From Actinorugispora endophytica (GTDB taxonomy: Bacteria; Actinomycetota; Actinomycetes; Streptosporangiales; Streptosporangiaceae), in NCBI RefSeq assembly GCF_004363075.1, contig NZ_SNYN01000009.1:57010-121009 (forward strand): a stretch of DNA of 64,000 nucleotides, written 5' to 3'. A program made the translations under genes and the position numbers. Below the pieces are notes generated by a model. That model saw only the letters and a program-made list of their open reading frames with translations, searched no databases and was not told the origin of the DNA. Of this stretch, positions 52,001 to 62,366 are shown in pieces (position 1 is the stretch's first letter; each line of letters begins with the position of its first letter).

Positions 52001-53879
52001 TGACGTCTTCGGCAACGGCATGCTGCTGTCCGAGCACGTCCGCCTCGTCGCGGCCTTCGACCACCGGCACGTCTTCCTCGACCCCGACCCCGACCCGGCC
52101 ACGGGCTTCGCCGAGCGCCGCCGTCTGTTCGAGCTGCCGCGCAGCACCTGGGCGGACTACGACGAGACGCTGATCTCCGAAGGCGGCGGCGTGCACCCGC
52201 GCAGCGCCAAGTCCGTGCCGATCACCCCGCAGGTCCGCGAGGCGCTCGGCATCGACCCCTCGGTCACCTCGCTCGCCCCGTACGAGCTGATCCAGTGCGT
52301 GCTGCGGGCCCCGGTGGACCTGCTCTGGAACGGGGGGATCGGGACCTACGTCAAGGCCTCCACCGAGACGCACGCCGCGGTCGGGGACAAGGCCAACGAC
52401 CCCGTCCGCGTCGACGCGCCCGAGCTGCGCTGCAAGGTGGTCGGCGAGGGCGGGAACCTGGGCCTGACCCAGATGGCCCGGATCGAGTTCGCGCTCGCGG
52501 GCGGCAGGGTCAACACCGACTTCATCGACAACTCCGCCGGTGTGGACACCTCCGACCACGAGGTGAACATCAAGATCATGCTGGACCGCGAGGTCCGGGC
52601 CGGGCGGCTGACCAGGGCCGAGCGCGACGAGCTGTTCGTCGGCATGACCGACGAGGTCGCCCGGCTGGTCCTGCGGACCAACTACCACCAGAACGCGGTG
52701 CTGGCCGCGGCGCGCAAGCAGAGCTCCAGCATGCTGCACGTCCACACCCGCTACCTGCGCAGGCTCGAGCGCGGCGGCAAGCTCAAGCGCCGACTGGAGT
52801 TCCTGCCCGACGACAAGTCCATCGCGGCGCGGCGCTCCGCGGGCCAGGGCCTGACGGGGCCGGAGTTCAGCACGCTGGTCGCCTACTCCAAGATCACGCT
52901 GGCCGAGGAGGTCCTCGCCTCCGAGCTGCCCGACGACCCCTACCTGCGCGGCGCGCTCACCGAGTACTTCCCGACGCCGCTGCGCGAGCGCTTCGCCGAC
53001 GCGATGCCCGAGCACCCGCTGAGCCGGGAGATCGTCACCACCCAGGTGGTCAACGACATGGTCAACCGGTTGGGCTCGACCTTCGCCTTCCGGTTCAACG
53101 AGGAGACCGGGGCGGGCGCGGCCGACACCGCGCGCGCGTACCTGCTGGTCAGGGAGGTCTTCGGGCTGCGGGAGTTCTGGCGCGCGGTGGAGGGCCTCGA
53201 CTACCGGGTCGACGTCGACACCCAGCTGGCGATGCTGCTGGAGTCGCGCAAGCTGGTCGAGCGCGCGGCCCGCTGGCTGATGCGGCACCGGACGTCCCTG
53301 CCGGACCTCGGCGCCGAGATCGCCCGCTTCGGCGAGGGGGTCGGACTCATCGTCCCGCAGCTCCCGTCGATGTTGCAGGGCCGCGACCTGGACACCTTCG
53401 TCGAACGGCGGGACTCCTTCATCGCCCGAGGGGTGCCCGAGGAGCTGGCCGAGCAGGTCGCGGGCATGGTCCCCGCCTACTCGACCTTCGACCTGGTCCG
53501 GGTCGCCGAGGAGACCGGGCGGCCGCTGCGCGAGGTCGCCGAGGTCTACTTCGACCTCGCCGACCAGCTGCAGCTCAGCCGGCTGCGGGAGCGCGTCATC
53601 GCACTGCCCCGCGACGACCGCTGGAACACGATGGCGCGGGGCGCCGTGCGCGACGACCTCTACGCCGCGCAGGCCGACATGTCCAGCATCATCCTCAGGT
53701 CCGGCCACTCCGGCGAGAGCCCGGACGAACTGCGCGCCCACTGGACCGAGCAGAACCGCGGCGCGGTCGGGCGCGCGGCCGAGATCCTGTCCGAGATCTG
53801 GGAGGCCGAGCGCTTCGACCTGGCCACCCTCTCGGTGGCGGTGCGTTCGATCCGCTCGCTGGTCGCGTCCAGCGGCTGA
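49026..53879 (+). CDS. gdh: large NAD-dependent glutamate dehydrogenase
   Basis: The protein has 1617 residues, the normal size for the 180-kDa GDH class described in Streptomyces clavuligerus. It oxidatively deaminates glutamate to 2-oxoglutarate. N-terminal ACT-like regulatory domains (1-about 700) precede the catalytic core: RGGLRWSDRPEDFRTEVLG, catalytic Lys852 in VPSGAKGGFV, and GVDTSDHEVNIKIML. A long helical C-terminus follows. ATG 49026 has AAGGAG ten bases upstream. Large antisense ORFs here are shadows. Confidence 0.96.
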   Translation: MSGQLDAAKDQLLIDAVQYWSDSAEPPTDRDRFERFLRLYYRHVAPEELKERTPAQIVMPALSHWDLGEHRPQGRAKVRAHTPGDGWDTAHSVVEIVTDDAPFLVSSVTMRLADRGIGVRLIVHPQLRVERDVTGGIVEIDPDEYTLEPLAESWMHLEVDRQADPAVLEELARELEDILADVRYVDEDAARMRHSALLLAAEVDAAADTLVSGGLEAAEVGESAEFLRWAADRHFTFMGYREYELVTDEQGGEGLRAKAGTGLGLLRLDATDPHSFRPLPGEARRKAREPHVLVLTKANSKATVYRPKYLDYIGVKKFDARGRVIGERRFLGLFTHEATTAAIDQIPILKRKQADVLELSGFEPDSYDGREVAEVLAGFPREELFQMPVPELHEIVLGVLRLRERRGTKLFLRRDAYSRYMSCLVYMPRDRYTTKVRLAVQEVLSRAFKGATMDHNVMVGSAPLARLYIVVRAEKGTALAGYDHASLEAEVARATRSWNDDFAAELAARFGSVRASELLSAYGDAFPESYKVDVPASLAVDDVAGIDRLGPDDLAIRLYRPEGLLPGEWRCKVYRTGAPVSLSQALPLLEHMGLEIVDEWPYGLERADDDGERREWAWIYDFGLADLPVDETAMSRIRPLFEEAFVALWRGRVESDRFNALVVRGGLDWRQVTILRAYAKYLRQTGSTFSPDYVADVLVSHTHIAGLLVRLFESRFDPRLETGRFERSEGITEEIRGELDLVDSLDSDRILRSFLAAVEATLRTNYFQEGGGKPYLVYKLDPRRIPGLPAPLPKLEMFVYSPRVEGVHLRFGTVARGGLRWSDRPEDFRTEVLGLVKAQTVKNAVIVPSGAKGGFVCKRLPSGGDRDAVMAEVVSCYRQFISGLLDVTDNMVEGRISHPRDVVRYDGDDSYLVVAADKGTATFSDIANSIAAERGFWLGDAFASGGSVGYDHKAMGITARGAWESVRYHFREMGVDVQNQDFTAVGIGDMSGDVFGNGMLLSEHVRLVAAFDHRHVFLDPDPDPATGFAERRRLFELPRSTWADYDETLISEGGGVHPRSAKSVPITPQVREALGIDPSVTSLAPYELIQCVLRAPVDLLWNGGIGTYVKASTETHAAVGDKANDPVRVDAPELRCKVVGEGGNLGLTQMARIEFALAGGRVNTDFIDNSAGVDTSDHEVNIKIMLDREVRAGRLTRAERDELFVGMTDEVARLVLRTNYHQNAVLAAARKQSSSMLHVHTRYLRRLERGGKLKRRLEFLPDDKSIAARRSAGQGLTGPEFSTLVAYSKITLAEEVLASELPDDPYLRGALTEYFPTPLRERFADAMPEHPLSREIVTTQVVNDMVNRLGSTFAFRFNEETGAGAADTARAYLLVREVFGLREFWRAVEGLDYRVDVDTQLAMLLESRKLVERAARWLMRHRTSLPDLGAEIARFGEGVGLIVPQLPSMLQGRDLDTFVERRDSFIARGVPEELAEQVAGMVPAYSTFDLVRVAEETGRPLREVAEVYFDLADQLQLSRLRERVIALPRDDRWNTMARGAVRDDLYAAQADMSSIILRSGHSGESPDELRAHWTEQNRGAVGRAAEILSEIWEAERFDLATLSVAVRSIRSLVASSG

Positions 53880-54017
53880 CCGGAGAGGCGGAACGGCGGA
53901 GGACCGCGTCCGAGGGGGCGCGGTCCTCCGCCGTTCAGGGGAACCGCCCCCGCGCGGCGAAGCGGGTTGGCGTCCGGGGCCCGGAGTTGGTGTCATGGCG
54001 GTGTGGAGTCGAGAGCA

Positions 54018-54869
54018 GTGAACGGGGCAGGCACGACGGACACCGGGCGCCCGAGCGTCGACGAGCTGCTGGGGCGGGTGGACGACGCCTGGCGCGACGC
54101 CGACCGGCTGCGCGGGCTCGTCGTGGACGCGCTCGACGAGGGCTTCGGCAGCGAGATCCTGCCCGCCGCCGAGCGCGTGTACGCCATCGACCCCGACCCC
54201 GAACGGGGCGTCGTGCTGTACGCGCTGGCGCTGCGCGGCTGCGCCCGGCACGAGCAGGCCGAGAAGGTGCTGATGGCGCACATCAGGGCCCGCGGCGGGC
54301 GCGCCGACACCTGGTTCGCGCTGGCGCCGCTGGCCTCGTGGCGGGACAGCGCCAACGACGTCGCGACCGCGCTGGACAACGCGCTGCGACATGACCCCGA
54401 CCACGCCGACGCGCTGGTGTGGGGCTGGAAGTACCACGCCCGGCACGACGGGCCTGACGGGGCCGACCGGTGGCTCGCCGACCACGCGCGGGGCAGCTGG
54501 CGGGCCGCGGTCATGCTGGGGGAGAGGGCGCTGCACGGCGGAGACCTGGACCGGGCGCTGACGCTGTTCGGCACCGCGTGCGACCTCGGGCCGCGCCGCC
54601 CCGAACCGCTGCTGCGGGCGGCCCGCGCCCTGGCGGGGGCCGGGTACGACGTCGAGTGCGTCGAACTGGTGACCTCCCGCTGGAGCGGTTCACGCGGGGC
54701 CCTCCCGCTGGTGGAGGCCGTGGAGGCGCAGCTGCGCCTGGGCAGGGTCTCCGGCGCGGTCTTCGCCCTGGCCCGGCTGCGCGGCGTGCGGGACGTCGAG
54801 GAGGACCACCCGGAGGTGCTCGACCTGTACCGCCGGGTGGAGCGGGCCAGGGCGGCGGCGGGGCTCTGA
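54018..54869 (+). CDS. TPR-like helical repeat protein
   Basis: The protein has 283 residues, is soluble and all-helical. Repeated helix pairs ([48 protein letters not shown]) suggest tetratricopeptide-like units without a strict 34-residue period. Function is unknown, perhaps a scaffold. GTG 54018 has GGAG ten bases before; upstream codons to 53967 are less likely. It lies between gdh and prfB. Confidence 0.78.
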   Translation: MNGAGTTDTGRPSVDELLGRVDDAWRDADRLRGLVVDALDEGFGSEILPAAERVYAIDPDPERGVVLYALALRGCARHEQAEKVLMAHIRARGGRADTWFALAPLASWRDSANDVATALDNALRHDPDHADALVWGWKYHARHDGPDGADRWLADHARGSWRAAVMLGERALHGGDLDRALTLFGTACDLGPRRPEPLLRAARALAGAGYDVECVELVTSRWSGSRGALPLVEAVEAQLRLGRVSGAVFALARLRGVRDVEEDHPEVLDLYRRVERARAAAGL

Positions 54870-54905
54870 GCGGTGTTCCGGGGGAGTCGTGCGCCGGGTA
54901 CGCCC

Positions 54906-54918
54906 TAGACTGGTCGGT

Positions 54919-54921
<3 letters not shown>
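54906..54921 (+). promoter_or_regulatory. leaderless promoter for prfB
   Basis: TAGACT (54906-54911) lies seven bases before the GTG start, with no ribosome site, the pattern of leaderless actinobacterial messages. The nine bases TAGACTGGTC recur before the start at 62058. Confidence 0.6.
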
Positions 54922-56034
<1,113 letters not shown>

Positions 56035-56355
56035 GCCGGACCGGGACGACCGGGGGCCGGCGGTGCGGTGGACACGGCCGGGCAGGTATATGTGAACGTT
56101 ATCACCGCTTGACTCTTCCGATATACTCTTGGCTGTTGATTGATGTGACCACCGGGTCCGAAGAGCGGCGTGGGCAGGGAAGACCATCGGTGACAGGGGT
56201 CGACCAGGGGTGTTTCACGTTCCGTGACCGACGGTGGATCTGGACATACCGGGTTGCTTTCCCCCCTACACTGTCGATTGGCCCTATGGCCGGTACTGCC
56301 TTGAGCGGATCCACCGCTTGCGGGCCCCAACCTTCGAGATCCTTGTGATGCGCCT
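56035..56355. other. intergenic region upstream of ftsE
   Basis: These 321 bp are relatively AT-rich (56090-56150). TTGACT occurs at 56109-56114 and a possible -10 TACACT at 56267-56272, about 80 bp before ftsE. Short antisense frames here lack coding character. I see no RNA gene. Confidence 0.4.
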
Positions 56356-57045
56356 GTGATCCACTTTGAAAACGTCACCAAGGTCTACCCGACCCAGAAA
56401 CGACCGGCTCTGAACGGCGTTTCCATCGACGTGGACAAGGGAGAGTTCGTCTTCCTCGTCGGACCGTCCGGTTCGGGTAAGTCAACGTTCCTCCGGCTGG
56501 TCCTCAAAGAGGAGAAGCCGACCAAGGGCAGGGTCCACGTCGCGGGCAAGGACCTCGCGCGACTGTCCAACTGGAAGGTGCCGCACCTGCGTCGCCGCAT
56601 CGGCTGCGTCTTCCAGGACTTCCGGCTGCTGCCGAACAAGAACGTCTTCGAGAACGTCGCGTTCGCGCTCGAGGTCATCGGCAAACCCCGCCGGTTCATC
56701 CGCAAGGTCGTCCCCGAGGTCGTCGAACTGGTCGGTCTCGAGGGCAAGGCGACCCGCATGCCCGACGAGCTCTCGGGTGGCGAGCAGCAGCGCGTGGCGA
56801 TCGCCCGGGCGTTCGTGAACCGGCCGCAGATCCTGCTGGCCGACGAGCCCACCGGAAACATCGACCCGGCCACCTCGATCGGCATCATGAAGGTGCTCGA
56901 CCGAATCAACCGCACCGGCACGACCGTCGTCATGGCGACGCACGACGCCGCCATCGTCGACTCGATGCGCAAGCGCGTCATCGAGCTCGAGGACGGCGAG
57001 GTCGTCCGCGACCAGTCGCGCGGCGTCTACGGCCAGGCGTACTAG
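56356..57045 (+). CDS. ftsE: cell-division ABC ATPase FtsE
   Basis: The protein has 229 residues. Walker [10 protein letters not shown] starts at 36, the signature [14 protein letters not shown] and Walker [14 protein letters not shown] are present, and the switch His lies in MATHDAA. With FtsX it activates wall hydrolases at the septum. GTG 56356 has no strong ribosome site. Unusually ftsX does not follow immediately. Confidence 0.96.
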   Translation: MIHFENVTKVYPTQKRPALNGVSIDVDKGEFVFLVGPSGSGKSTFLRLVLKEEKPTKGRVHVAGKDLARLSNWKVPHLRRRIGCVFQDFRLLPNKNVFENVAFALEVIGKPRRFIRKVVPEVVELVGLEGKATRMPDELSGGEQQRVAIARAFVNRPQILLADEPTGNIDPATSIGIMKVLDRINRTGTTVVMATHDAAIVDSMRKRVIELEDGEVVRDQSRGVYGQAY

Positions 57046-57525
57046 GGTGTGTCCGGACGCTTCGGAACCGGCGGGCGGTCGTCCAGGACGGTGCTCGCGG
57101 AACGGTTCGCGAAGCCGCCACGACCGTGCGGCCTCGCGATGACCGACATGGAAGCCTTCCTGGTCGGCCGTGTGAGCGGTGCCGGAGCCGCGGGCCGCTC
57201 CGCGGTCTCGCGTGGCGGGTCCCAGTCCCGGAGGAGGGTCGAGCCCGGAGTGATTCGGGGAACGCGCCCCAAATCCTGTCTTTTCGTGAATCCCGGGCTC
57301 GCAGAGCCTGTGCAGCAGAACACTGCCTAGAGAGTGTCTTCCGGATGCTTTCGGGTCAGCGGACGCCCTACCGCGCCGCTTCGCGACTCCCGCGCGGCGG
57401 AGGCCCTGCCCCGGGGGCAGGGCGAACCCGGAACGCCCCGGACAACACGATCCAGCGGCTCTCCAGTCACCGGCGCCGGTCGAGCGGCGCGGTGAAGCCC
57501 CACAAGGATGGACCTTTAACACATC
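57046..57525. other. 480-bp insert between ftsE and ftsX
   Basis: No convincing gene. Its edges carry a diverged direct repeat: TAGGGTGTGTCCGGACGCTTC just after ftsE (57044-57064) and TAGAGAGTGTCTTCCGGATG-like sequence at 57328-57353. CGAGCCCGG (57240-57248) can pair with CCGGGCTCG (57293-57301). A degraded mobile element or a regulatory leader for ftsX are the alternatives. Confidence 0.5.
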
Positions 57526-58434
57526 ATGCGAGCACAGTTCGTACTCTCTGAGATCTGGATCGGCCTGCGGCGAAATCTGACGATGACCATCGCGGTCATC
57601 ACCACGGTCGCCATCTCGCTGGCCCTCTTCGGCGCCGGCATGCTGATCAACCAGCAGGTCAGCGCGATGCGCGGGTTCTGGGACGAGCGGATCTCGATCA
57701 CGATCTACCTGTGCACCGAGAGCTCCCCCAGCGACCACTGCATCGAGAACGGCCCGGCGACCGACGAGGACCGCACCTCCCTGCAGTCGGACCTGGAGTC
57801 CATGTCCGAGGTCGCGGGCGTCGAGTACGTGTCCCAGGCCGAGGCGTGGCAGGACTTCCAGGACCGCTTCTCCAACCGGGAGGCCCTCGTCGAGGCCACC
57901 CAGGAGGGCGACATCCCGGACAACTTCCGGGTCCAGCTGGCCGACCCCTCGCAGTACGAGACGGTCCAGGAGAGCGTCCAGAACCGCGCGGGCGTCGACA
58001 TGGTCTCCAACGACAAGAACGTGCTCGACCAGTTCTTCGAACTGCTCGACGGCCTCAAGTGGGCCGCGCTGACGGTCGCCATCGTCCAGTTGGCCGCGGC
58101 GGCGCTGCTGATCGCCAACACGATCCGGCTGTCGGCCTACAGCCGCCGCCGCGAGACGGGTATCATGCGGCTGGTCGGGGCCTCCAACTTCTACATCCAG
58201 CTGCCGTTCCTGCTGGAGGGGGCGATCTCCGGCCTCATCGGCGGTATCTTCGCGGCGGGCTTCATCATCGCGACGAAGTTCTTCCTTCTGGACAAGATCC
58301 AGAACTGGTTCCAGTTCAACGTCCAGCTCGGCATGGGAGCGGTCATGTCGGTGGTCGGGATGTCCATGATCCTGGGCGTGCTGCTCTGTACGATCGCCTC
58401 CTTCCTCACGCTCCGGCGCTACCTGCGGGTCTGA
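57526..58434 (+). CDS. ftsX: cell-division membrane protein FtsX
   Basis: The protein has 302 residues. Four membrane helices: one near 21-45, an extracellular loop of about 130 residues containing two Cys ([10 protein letters not shown]), then three helices from about 180. [19 protein letters not shown] is the FtsX signature for coupling to FtsE. ATG 57526 follows AAGGATGG at a longer distance. smpB starts 28 bp later. Confidence 0.95.
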   Translation: MRAQFVLSEIWIGLRRNLTMTIAVITTVAISLALFGAGMLINQQVSAMRGFWDERISITIYLCTESSPSDHCIENGPATDEDRTSLQSDLESMSEVAGVEYVSQAEAWQDFQDRFSNREALVEATQEGDIPDNFRVQLADPSQYETVQESVQNRAGVDMVSNDKNVLDQFFELLDGLKWAALTVAIVQLAAAALLIANTIRLSAYSRRRETGIMRLVGASNFYIQLPFLLEGAISGLIGGIFAAGFIIATKFFLLDKIQNWFQFNVQLGMGAVMSVVGMSMILGVLLCTIASFLTLRRYLRV

Positions 58435-58462
58435 GGCGGCGGCGGAAAGGAAGCGGACCCAA

Positions 58463-58927
58463 GTGACACGGGAAAAAGGGCGCAAGACCATCGCGCAGAA
58501 CCGGCGCGCCCGGCACGACTACCACATCGAGGACACCTACGAGGCGGGCCTGGTGCTCACGGGCACCGAGGTCAAGTCCCTGCGCGCCGGCCGCGCCTCG
58601 CTGGTGGACGGCTTCGCCCTGATCAAGGACGGCGAGGTCTGGTTGCAGAACGTGCACATCCCCGAGTACACGATGGGGACGTGGACGAACCACATGACGC
58701 GTCGGCCTCGCAAACTCCTGCTGCACCGCGAGGAGATCGCGAAGCTGATCGCCAAGACCCGCGAGTCGGGTCGGACCTTGGTGCCGCTGTCGCTCTACTT
58801 CAGCGACGGTCGCGCCAAGGTCGAGATCGCTCTGGCGCGGGGCAAGCGCGAGTACGACAAACGCCACGATCTCGCAGACCGAGAGGCCCAGCGCGACATC
58901 GAACGCGCCCTGCGCCGTCGGCGCTGA
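58463..58927 (+). CDS. smpB: SsrA-binding protein SmpB
   Basis: The protein has 154 residues. It contains [34 protein letters not shown], and a basic C-terminal tail [11 protein letters not shown] that mimics the codon in trans-translation. It acts with the tmRNA at 61328. GTG 58463 follows AAAGGAAG. Confidence 0.96.
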   Translation: MTREKGRKTIAQNRRARHDYHIEDTYEAGLVLTGTEVKSLRAGRASLVDGFALIKDGEVWLQNVHIPEYTMGTWTNHMTRRPRKLLLHREEIAKLIAKTRESGRTLVPLSLYFSDGRAKVEIALARGKREYDKRHDLADREAQRDIERALRRRR

Positions 58928-58939
58928 AAGGAAGACTAG

Positions 58940-60886
58940 GTGTCCCCCCGACACGTCCGCCGATCCCTCGCCGCGGCCATGAGTCTCGCCGCGGTCGTCG
59001 TCGCCACAGGTTGCGCGGCGGAACCGAGCCCGGAGGTGGCGGTCCGCCACTTCCTCCTGAACTGGCAGTCCGGTGAGTACGAGGCGGCGGCCGGCCAGAC
59101 CGACGGTGACGTCGCGGAGGTCGCCGAGACGCTCCGGCAGGCGCACGACCAGCTCGACCTGGCGGCGCTGCGGCTGAGTCTCGGCCACATCGACAAGGAC
59201 GGCGACACCGCCTCGGCCAGCTTCGGAGTCCAGGCCGACCTCGGTATCGGGGACCCGGTGTGGCGCTACGAGGGCTCCATGCCGCTCACCCGCACCTCCA
59301 GCGGCTGGGCCGTCAACTGGTCGTCCGCGGTCATCCACCCCGACCTGGGCGACGGCGAGCGCCTCGCCGTCACCTACGCCGTGCCGGACCGCGGCCAGAT
59401 CCTCGACCGCGAGGGCGAGCCGCTCGTCGGCGAGACCGAGGTCACCGCGTTCGGCGTCCGCCCGGCCGAGATGGCGGACATGACCCAGGGCGTCAACAGC
59501 CTCGCCGAACTGCTCGGCGAGGACCCCGAGCCGCTGCTCAACCGGGTCCGCTCGGCCCCGCCCGACGAGTTCCAGCCGCTGGTGCTCAAGCGCACCCAGG
59601 ACGTCCCGGGCTCGCTGAGGACCAACGCCACCAAGATCCCCGGGGTCGAGACCGCGCAGCTGAACATGCCGCTCACCCCCACCAGCGCCTCGGCGGTCGT
59701 CGGCGAGGTCGCGGGCACGGCCGAGCACAAGGTCTCCACCCGCGTCTCGGGCCCGTACCAGGCCGGCGACACCGTGGGCCTGAGCGGCCTGCAGAGCAGC
59801 TACCAGCAGCAGCTCGCGGGGACGGCCACCACCAGGATCGTCACGCTCGACACCGCGGGCCAGGAGACCGGAGTCCTGGAGACCTGGTCCGGAGTCGAGA
59901 GCGGCTCGCTGGGAACCACCATCGACAGCACCGTGCAGGGGGCCGCCGAGGAGTCCCTCGCCACGATCACCACCAGCGCCTACCTGGTGGCGGTCGACGC
60001 GCGGTCCGGCGAGGTCCTGGCCTCGGCCGCGCGGCCCGAGGGGACGGCCAACGACGGCGCGTTCACCAAGGAGTACCTGCCGGGGGAGACGTTCACGATC
60101 GTCTCGGCCGCGGCGCTGCTGGGATCGGGCATGGGGGCGGACACGCCGGTGCCGTGCGAGCAGAGCACGCAGGTCGGCGACACGACCTTCACCAACCCCA
60201 GCGGCGGGATGCTGTACGGGGCGCCGGACCTGATCCGGGACTTCGCCTTCAGCTGCACCACGGCCTTCGCCGGACTGGCGGGCGAGGTGAACGACGGCGC
60301 CCTGGCCGACACCGCCGCCGCCTTCGGGATCGGACAGCCCTGGCAGCTGTCGGTGCCGACCTTCAGCGGTGAGTTCACCGCCCCGACCGACGAGGAGTCC
60401 GCCGCCGCCGCGATGGTGGGAGCCGGCGGGGTCACGGTCAGCCCGCTCACCATGGCCCTGGCGGCCGGGACCGTGGCGGACGGCCGGTGGCACGCGCCGC
60501 GGCTCGTCCAGGACGACTCCCGGGAGCAGGCCGAGCCCGGTCCCGACCTGGCCTCCGAGGTCGTCGAACCGCTGCGCGAGATGATGCTGACCTCGGTCCA
60601 GGAGGGCTCCGCGGCCGCGGCCAACATCAGCGCGACCGTCCCGGTGCACGCCCAGACCGGTCTGGCCCGGCAGGACATCGACGGCGAGGAGACGTCGGTC
60701 CAGTGGTTCGTCGGCTACCAGGGGCACGTGGCCTTCGCCGTGGTCGTGGAGACGCCACCCGAGCACACCTACCAGTTCGCGGTGAACTCGGGCGTCTCGT
60801 TCCTGCAGCTGCTGGCCGACTACGTCCAGCCGATCGACGCCGGCGCGGCCGAGGACACCGGGGCGGAGACAGCCTCCGGCGCCTGA
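58940..60886 (+). CDS. PBP-like lipoprotein lacking catalytic motifs
   Basis: The protein has 648 residues. Signal peptide and lipobox VATGC; an NTF2-like MecA-N-type domain (about 27-135); a PBP dimerisation region; then a transpeptidase-like domain (about 320-635). The expected SxxK reads PGETFT (Glu383, Thr386), SxN reads SCT (438-440) and KTG reads QTG (572-574), so no acyl-enzyme can form. The fold-forming surrounding residues are well kept, implying a structural or regulatory role. GTG 58940 has AAAGGAAG upstream, 12 bp after smpB. Confidence 0.9.
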   Translation: MSPRHVRRSLAAAMSLAAVVVATGCAAEPSPEVAVRHFLLNWQSGEYEAAAGQTDGDVAEVAETLRQAHDQLDLAALRLSLGHIDKDGDTASASFGVQADLGIGDPVWRYEGSMPLTRTSSGWAVNWSSAVIHPDLGDGERLAVTYAVPDRGQILDREGEPLVGETEVTAFGVRPAEMADMTQGVNSLAELLGEDPEPLLNRVRSAPPDEFQPLVLKRTQDVPGSLRTNATKIPGVETAQLNMPLTPTSASAVVGEVAGTAEHKVSTRVSGPYQAGDTVGLSGLQSSYQQQLAGTATTRIVTLDTAGQETGVLETWSGVESGSLGTTIDSTVQGAAEESLATITTSAYLVAVDARSGEVLASAARPEGTANDGAFTKEYLPGETFTIVSAAALLGSGMGADTPVPCEQSTQVGDTTFTNPSGGMLYGAPDLIRDFAFSCTTAFAGLAGEVNDGALADTAAAFGIGQPWQLSVPTFSGEFTAPTDEESAAAAMVGAGGVTVSPLTMALAAGTVADGRWHAPRLVQDDSREQAEPGPDLASEVVEPLREMMLTSVQEGSAAAANISATVPVHAQTGLARQDIDGEETSVQWFVGYQGHVAFAVVVETPPEHTYQFAVNSGVSFLQLLADYVQPIDAGAAEDTGAETASGA

Positions 60887-61327
60887 CCGGCGGGACGCGG
60901 GACCGCCCGGTTTTCTTACCCGGGACGGGGCAACCATCCGGGCCGCGCCCGGCGTCTTCACGTATGACTGGACCCGTGATGGGGGTCGCGGAATCCAGTT
61001 CAGGAGACAGGACCTCGTCTCGGGGGAGGCCCTGTTGTTTCGAGGCCGGCCCGACCCTGCCGGCCGCCCTCGCGGGCAGCGTTGATGGATCCCGTCCGCG
61101 CCCGCGGGGGTTTCTCGTGTCCGGCACGCCTTCCGTGGAAGCGGGGGCGTGCCGGGTCCGGGAGGCCCCGCCGGGAGCGGGAGCCGTGAAGGACCGGTGG
61201 AAGCAGGTCGCCGGGGACGGGAATCATGTTGGCCCCCGGGCCGTTGTACCGGTAGCGTAGGACCGAGCGGAGCCACTCCGGTGGTCCCGCCTGCCGGGCC
61301 CTTCGGGGCCCGTTGAAAAGTGAACAT
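60887..61327. other. intergenic region upstream of ssrA
   Basis: No gene is visible in these 441 bp. A perfect 10-bp stem CCGGCACGCC (61121-61130)/GGCGTGCCGG (61146-61155) may end the PBP-like transcript. TTGGCC (61229-61234), 18 bp, TAGCGT (61253-61258) is a possible ssrA promoter 70 bp before the mature 5' end. Confidence 0.45.
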
Positions 61328-61697
61328 GGGGGTGATCGGTTTCGACTTCGGTGGTTGTTGTAGGGGAAGCGGGCCGAGGACCGCGAACGCAACCTCGTTA
61401 ACACTGCGATCGCAAACCAACAAGTGCCAATTCCAAGCGCACTGAGTTCGCTCTCGCTGCCTAAGCGATAGCGACTCTGTCGGCCTGAGGGCGTCTCCGC
61501 CTCAGGGTCCGGCATCGTTAGGAGACTCACCGGTCAGATCAGGCCACGGGGCCTGACCGGGAAAATCACGTGGCTGGGCCTGTCGGCGACTCGTCTGCGA
61601 GAGTGCCGGGGCCGAGTAGAACGCAAAGCAGACTGCGCCCGGAGAAGCCCTATTGCAGCACTGAAGGACGCGGGTTCGATTCCCGCCACCTCCACGA
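61328..61697 (+). ncRNA. ssrA: transfer-messenger RNA
   Basis: The 5' end GGGGGTG (61328-61334) pairs with CACCTCC (61687-61693) as acceptor stem with one G-U, and the T-arm is GGTTCGATTCC. The resume codon GCC at 61426 opens a 12-codon tag ending TAA 61462-61464, encoding ANSKRTEFALAA, whose LAA end is recognised by Clp proteases. The encoded 3' end is CGA rather than CCA, so CCA must be added enzymatically. It works with SmpB. Confidence 0.96.
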
Positions 61698-61710
61698 GAC
61701 CCAGACGAGA

Positions 61711-61745
61711 CGGCCTGCGCGCTTACGCGCCAGGCCGTTCTTCGT
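61711..61745 (+). terminator. ssrA terminator
   Basis: CGGCCTG (61711-61717) pairs with CAGGCCG (61731-61737); the inner CGCG also pairs, giving a compact hairpin followed by TTCTTCGTGTT. It lies 14-17 bp after the tmRNA. Confidence 0.75.
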
Positions 61746-61833
61746 GTTCTCCAGGAGATTCCCCGCCCCGAGGCCCCCTGCGGCCGAGGCCGCGCGGAGC
61801 GACCCGGTTCGCGCTCCCCCAGGGACCCTGTCC

Positions 61834-61894
61834 GATGACCTTGCTGTTGTCCCCCCGAAAACCTTGATTTCAGGGGGACAACAACAAGATCATC
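61834..61894. terminator. long hairpin downstream of ssrA
   Basis: The arms 61834-61855 and 61873-61894 are 22 nt long and pair with two G-U or mismatches. Its GTTGTCCCCC core differs from families A and B. The rest of the 61698-62057 gap shows no gene. Confidence 0.75.
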
Positions 61895-62045
61895 AACAGA
61901 GACCACGCGAAACGGTCATCGTGGGCGCGACCTCGCCCCGCACCCGCCGTCGCCGCCCGCCGTGACCCCGTGCTCCGCGTGGCACGAGGCCGGACGGCCC
62001 ACCCGGAGTACCGGTGCGCGGATCGCCTCCGCGCTGGACGCTTCA

Positions 62046-62060
62046 TAGACTGGTCGCATG
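62046..62060 (+). promoter_or_regulatory. leaderless promoter for the thiamine-binding-like gene
   Basis: TAGACT (62046-62051) lies six bases before ATG 62058, and no ribosome site is present, as at prfB. Confidence 0.6.
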
Positions 62061-62354
62061 ATCGTCGCATTCTCAGTGAGTCCGATGGGCGTCGGGGAGT
62101 CGGTGGCGCCTGCTGTCGCCCGTGCCGTCAGGGTGGTCCGGGACAGCGGCCTGCCCAACCGCACCGACGCGATGTTCACCAGTGTCGAGGGTGAGTGGGA
62201 CGAGGTCATGGACGTCGTCAAACGTGCCGTCGAGGCCGCGGGGGAGGGCGCCCCGCGGGTCAGCCTGGTCCTCAAGGCCGACATCCGCGAGGGTGTCACC
62301 GACGGCCTCACCAGCAAGGTCGAGGCGGTCGAGGCCGAACTGCGCGGGGACTGA
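62058..62354 (+). CDS. MTH1187-family thiamine-binding-like protein
   Basis: The protein has 98 residues with a ferredoxin-like fold (DUF77/YqgV family): [36 protein letters not shown] and [13 protein letters not shown]. Family members bind thiamine or its pyrimidine and form tetramers. It is isolated from thiamine biosynthesis genes here. Confidence 0.9.
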   Translation: MIVAFSVSPMGVGESVAPAVARAVRVVRDSGLPNRTDAMFTSVEGEWDEVMDVVKRAVEAAGEGAPRVSLVLKADIREGVTDGLTSKVEAVEAELRGD

Positions 62355-62366
62355 GCGCGGTCCCGG

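Noticed and set aside
49029-54536. 1835-residue antisense ORF over gdh
   Set aside because: No recognised motif, composition mirrors the complementary coding strand; gdh has strong motifs.
57042-57330. Two roughly 93-residue ORFs in the ftsE-ftsX gap
   Set aside because: Present on both strands, no clear start signal or recognisable domain.
61671-61693. Independent tRNA gene suggested by the GGTTCGATTCC T-arm
   Set aside because: It is the tRNA-like 3' part of ssrA; no D-arm or anticodon arm precedes it.
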